Shown: in pieces, positions 6,626 to 6,838 of the stretch
How positions within the stretch are numbered: the first letter of the stretch is position 1
How the letters are laid out: every line of letters begins with the position of its first letter
Assembly: GCA_021200075.1 (NCBI GenBank)
Contig: JAJQGZ010000226.1
Span: 1-6,838, forward strand
Origin: Clostridiales bacterium
GTDB lineage: Bacteria; Bacillota; Clostridia; Oscillospirales; Acutalibacteraceae
Length of the DNA: 6,838 nucleotides
Reading direction: 5' to 3'
Position numbers and translations under genes: made by a program
The notes under the pieces: model-generated
Told to the model about the DNA's origin: nothing
The model's input: the letters and a program-made list of their open reading frames with translations, nothing else
Database searches by the model: none

Positions 6626-6838
6626 ATGGATATTAACGCATTATACGGCGAGTGGCTTGAAAAGGCGACAGCCGACCCCGACCTCATTGCCGAGCTTGAA
6701 TCGGTAAAGGGCAACGACGATTGAAATACTTGACAGATTTTACCGTTCGCTTGAAATCGGCTCGGCAGGTCTGAGAGGTGGTCGCGGCGCCGGAACAAAC
6801 AGAATGAATTACTACACTGTGGGCAGAGCTACGCAGGG
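6626..6838 (+). CDS. Phosphoglucomutase/phosphomannomutase family protein, 5' part (frameshifted, runs off window)
   Basis: Only about the first 70 codons are present. The opening MDINALYGEWLEKATADPDL is typical of clostridial alpha-D-phosphohexomutases, which interconvert hexose 1- and 6-phosphates in the cytoplasm through a phosphoserine. That serine lies further downstream, outside the window. As written the frame stops at TGA 6722-6724 after 32 codons. One extra T in TT at 6721-6722 explains this: without it the protein continues DDEILDRFYRSLE and then (I)G(S)AGLRG...GAGTNRMN. That region normally reads FGTAGLRGVIGAGTNRMN; here it reads IGSAGLRGGRGAGTNRMN, so further base errors near the window end are likely. 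The Shine-Dalgarno is weak (AAAGAAG at 6613-6619). It is transcribed divergently from comM from a strong promoter. Confidence 0.8.

Noticed and set aside
6571..6798. Minus-strand 75-codon open frame upstream of comM
   Set aside because: It is antisense to the start of the phospho-sugar mutase, whose protein sequence is recognisable in two plus-strand frames.
1..6838. CRISPR array, tRNA, rRNA, transposase or phage gene
   Set aside because: I found no spaced direct repeats outside the protein-coding 69-bp units, no cloverleaf with a TTC arm, and no transposase or integrase motifs on either strand.

Overview
The window looks like a chromosomal segment from a low-to-moderate GC, Gram-positive anaerobe of the class Clostridia. 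A Ruminococcus/Oscillospiraceae-type gut bacterium is the best guess. The reasons are strong Shine-Dalgarno sites, near-consensus sigma-A promoters, a BspA-type leucine-rich-repeat surface protein with a C-terminal Fn3-like domain, a stand-alone LUD-domain protein, a zinc-ribbon/TM2 protein, and the sequence flavour of comM, the family 3 glycosidase and the phospho-sugar mutase. The species assignment is inference. There are no rRNA or tRNA genes, CRISPR arrays, insertion sequences or phage genes, and no stretch longer than about 300 bases lacks a gene.

Layout from left to right. Minus strand: a phosphotransferase-fold sugar kinase resembling N-acetylhexosamine 1-kinase (1-981, 3' end outside the window); a secreted leucine-rich-repeat protein (1185-2283); a zinc-ribbon membrane protein (2372-2797); a LUD-domain protein (2946-3592); a membrane-anchored NagZ-like beta-N-acetylhexosaminidase (3606-4839); and the ComM/YifB AAA+ ATPase (4943-6442). 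Plus strand: the 5' end of a phosphoglucomutase/phosphomannomutase (6626 to the window edge), divergent from comM. The glycosidase and LUD genes are tightly coupled, with 13 nt between them. The kinase, the leucine-rich-repeat gene and the zinc-ribbon gene each appear to be separate transcription units.

The most striking property is that five of the seven genes do not read through as written. I count eight lesions: six single-base indels, mostly in short homopolymers, and two in-frame TAA codons. Each indel can be placed by eye because family-typical protein resumes in another frame. The housekeeping nature of comM and the mutase, and the even spread of lesions, point to sequencing or assembly error rather than gene decay. 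I therefore annotate the full restored spans as genes and describe each break. Restored lengths are 366 (leucine-rich repeat), 215 (LUD), 410 (glycosidase) and 499 (ComM) residues.

The regulatory DNA is well preserved. There is a fully consensus extended -10 promoter before the zinc-ribbon gene, with mutually exclusive leader hairpins. The divergent comM and mutase promoters have -35 hexamers that overlap almost completely. A 17-nt LacI/GalR-like palindrome abuts the ribosome binding site of the sugar kinase. A glycosidase that frees GlcNAc, a GlcNAc/GalNAc-type kinase and a sugar-phosphate mutase lie close together, which suggests an amino-sugar or wall-salvage theme, but nothing here proves a shared pathway. 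I do not see a clearly novel multi-gene system.
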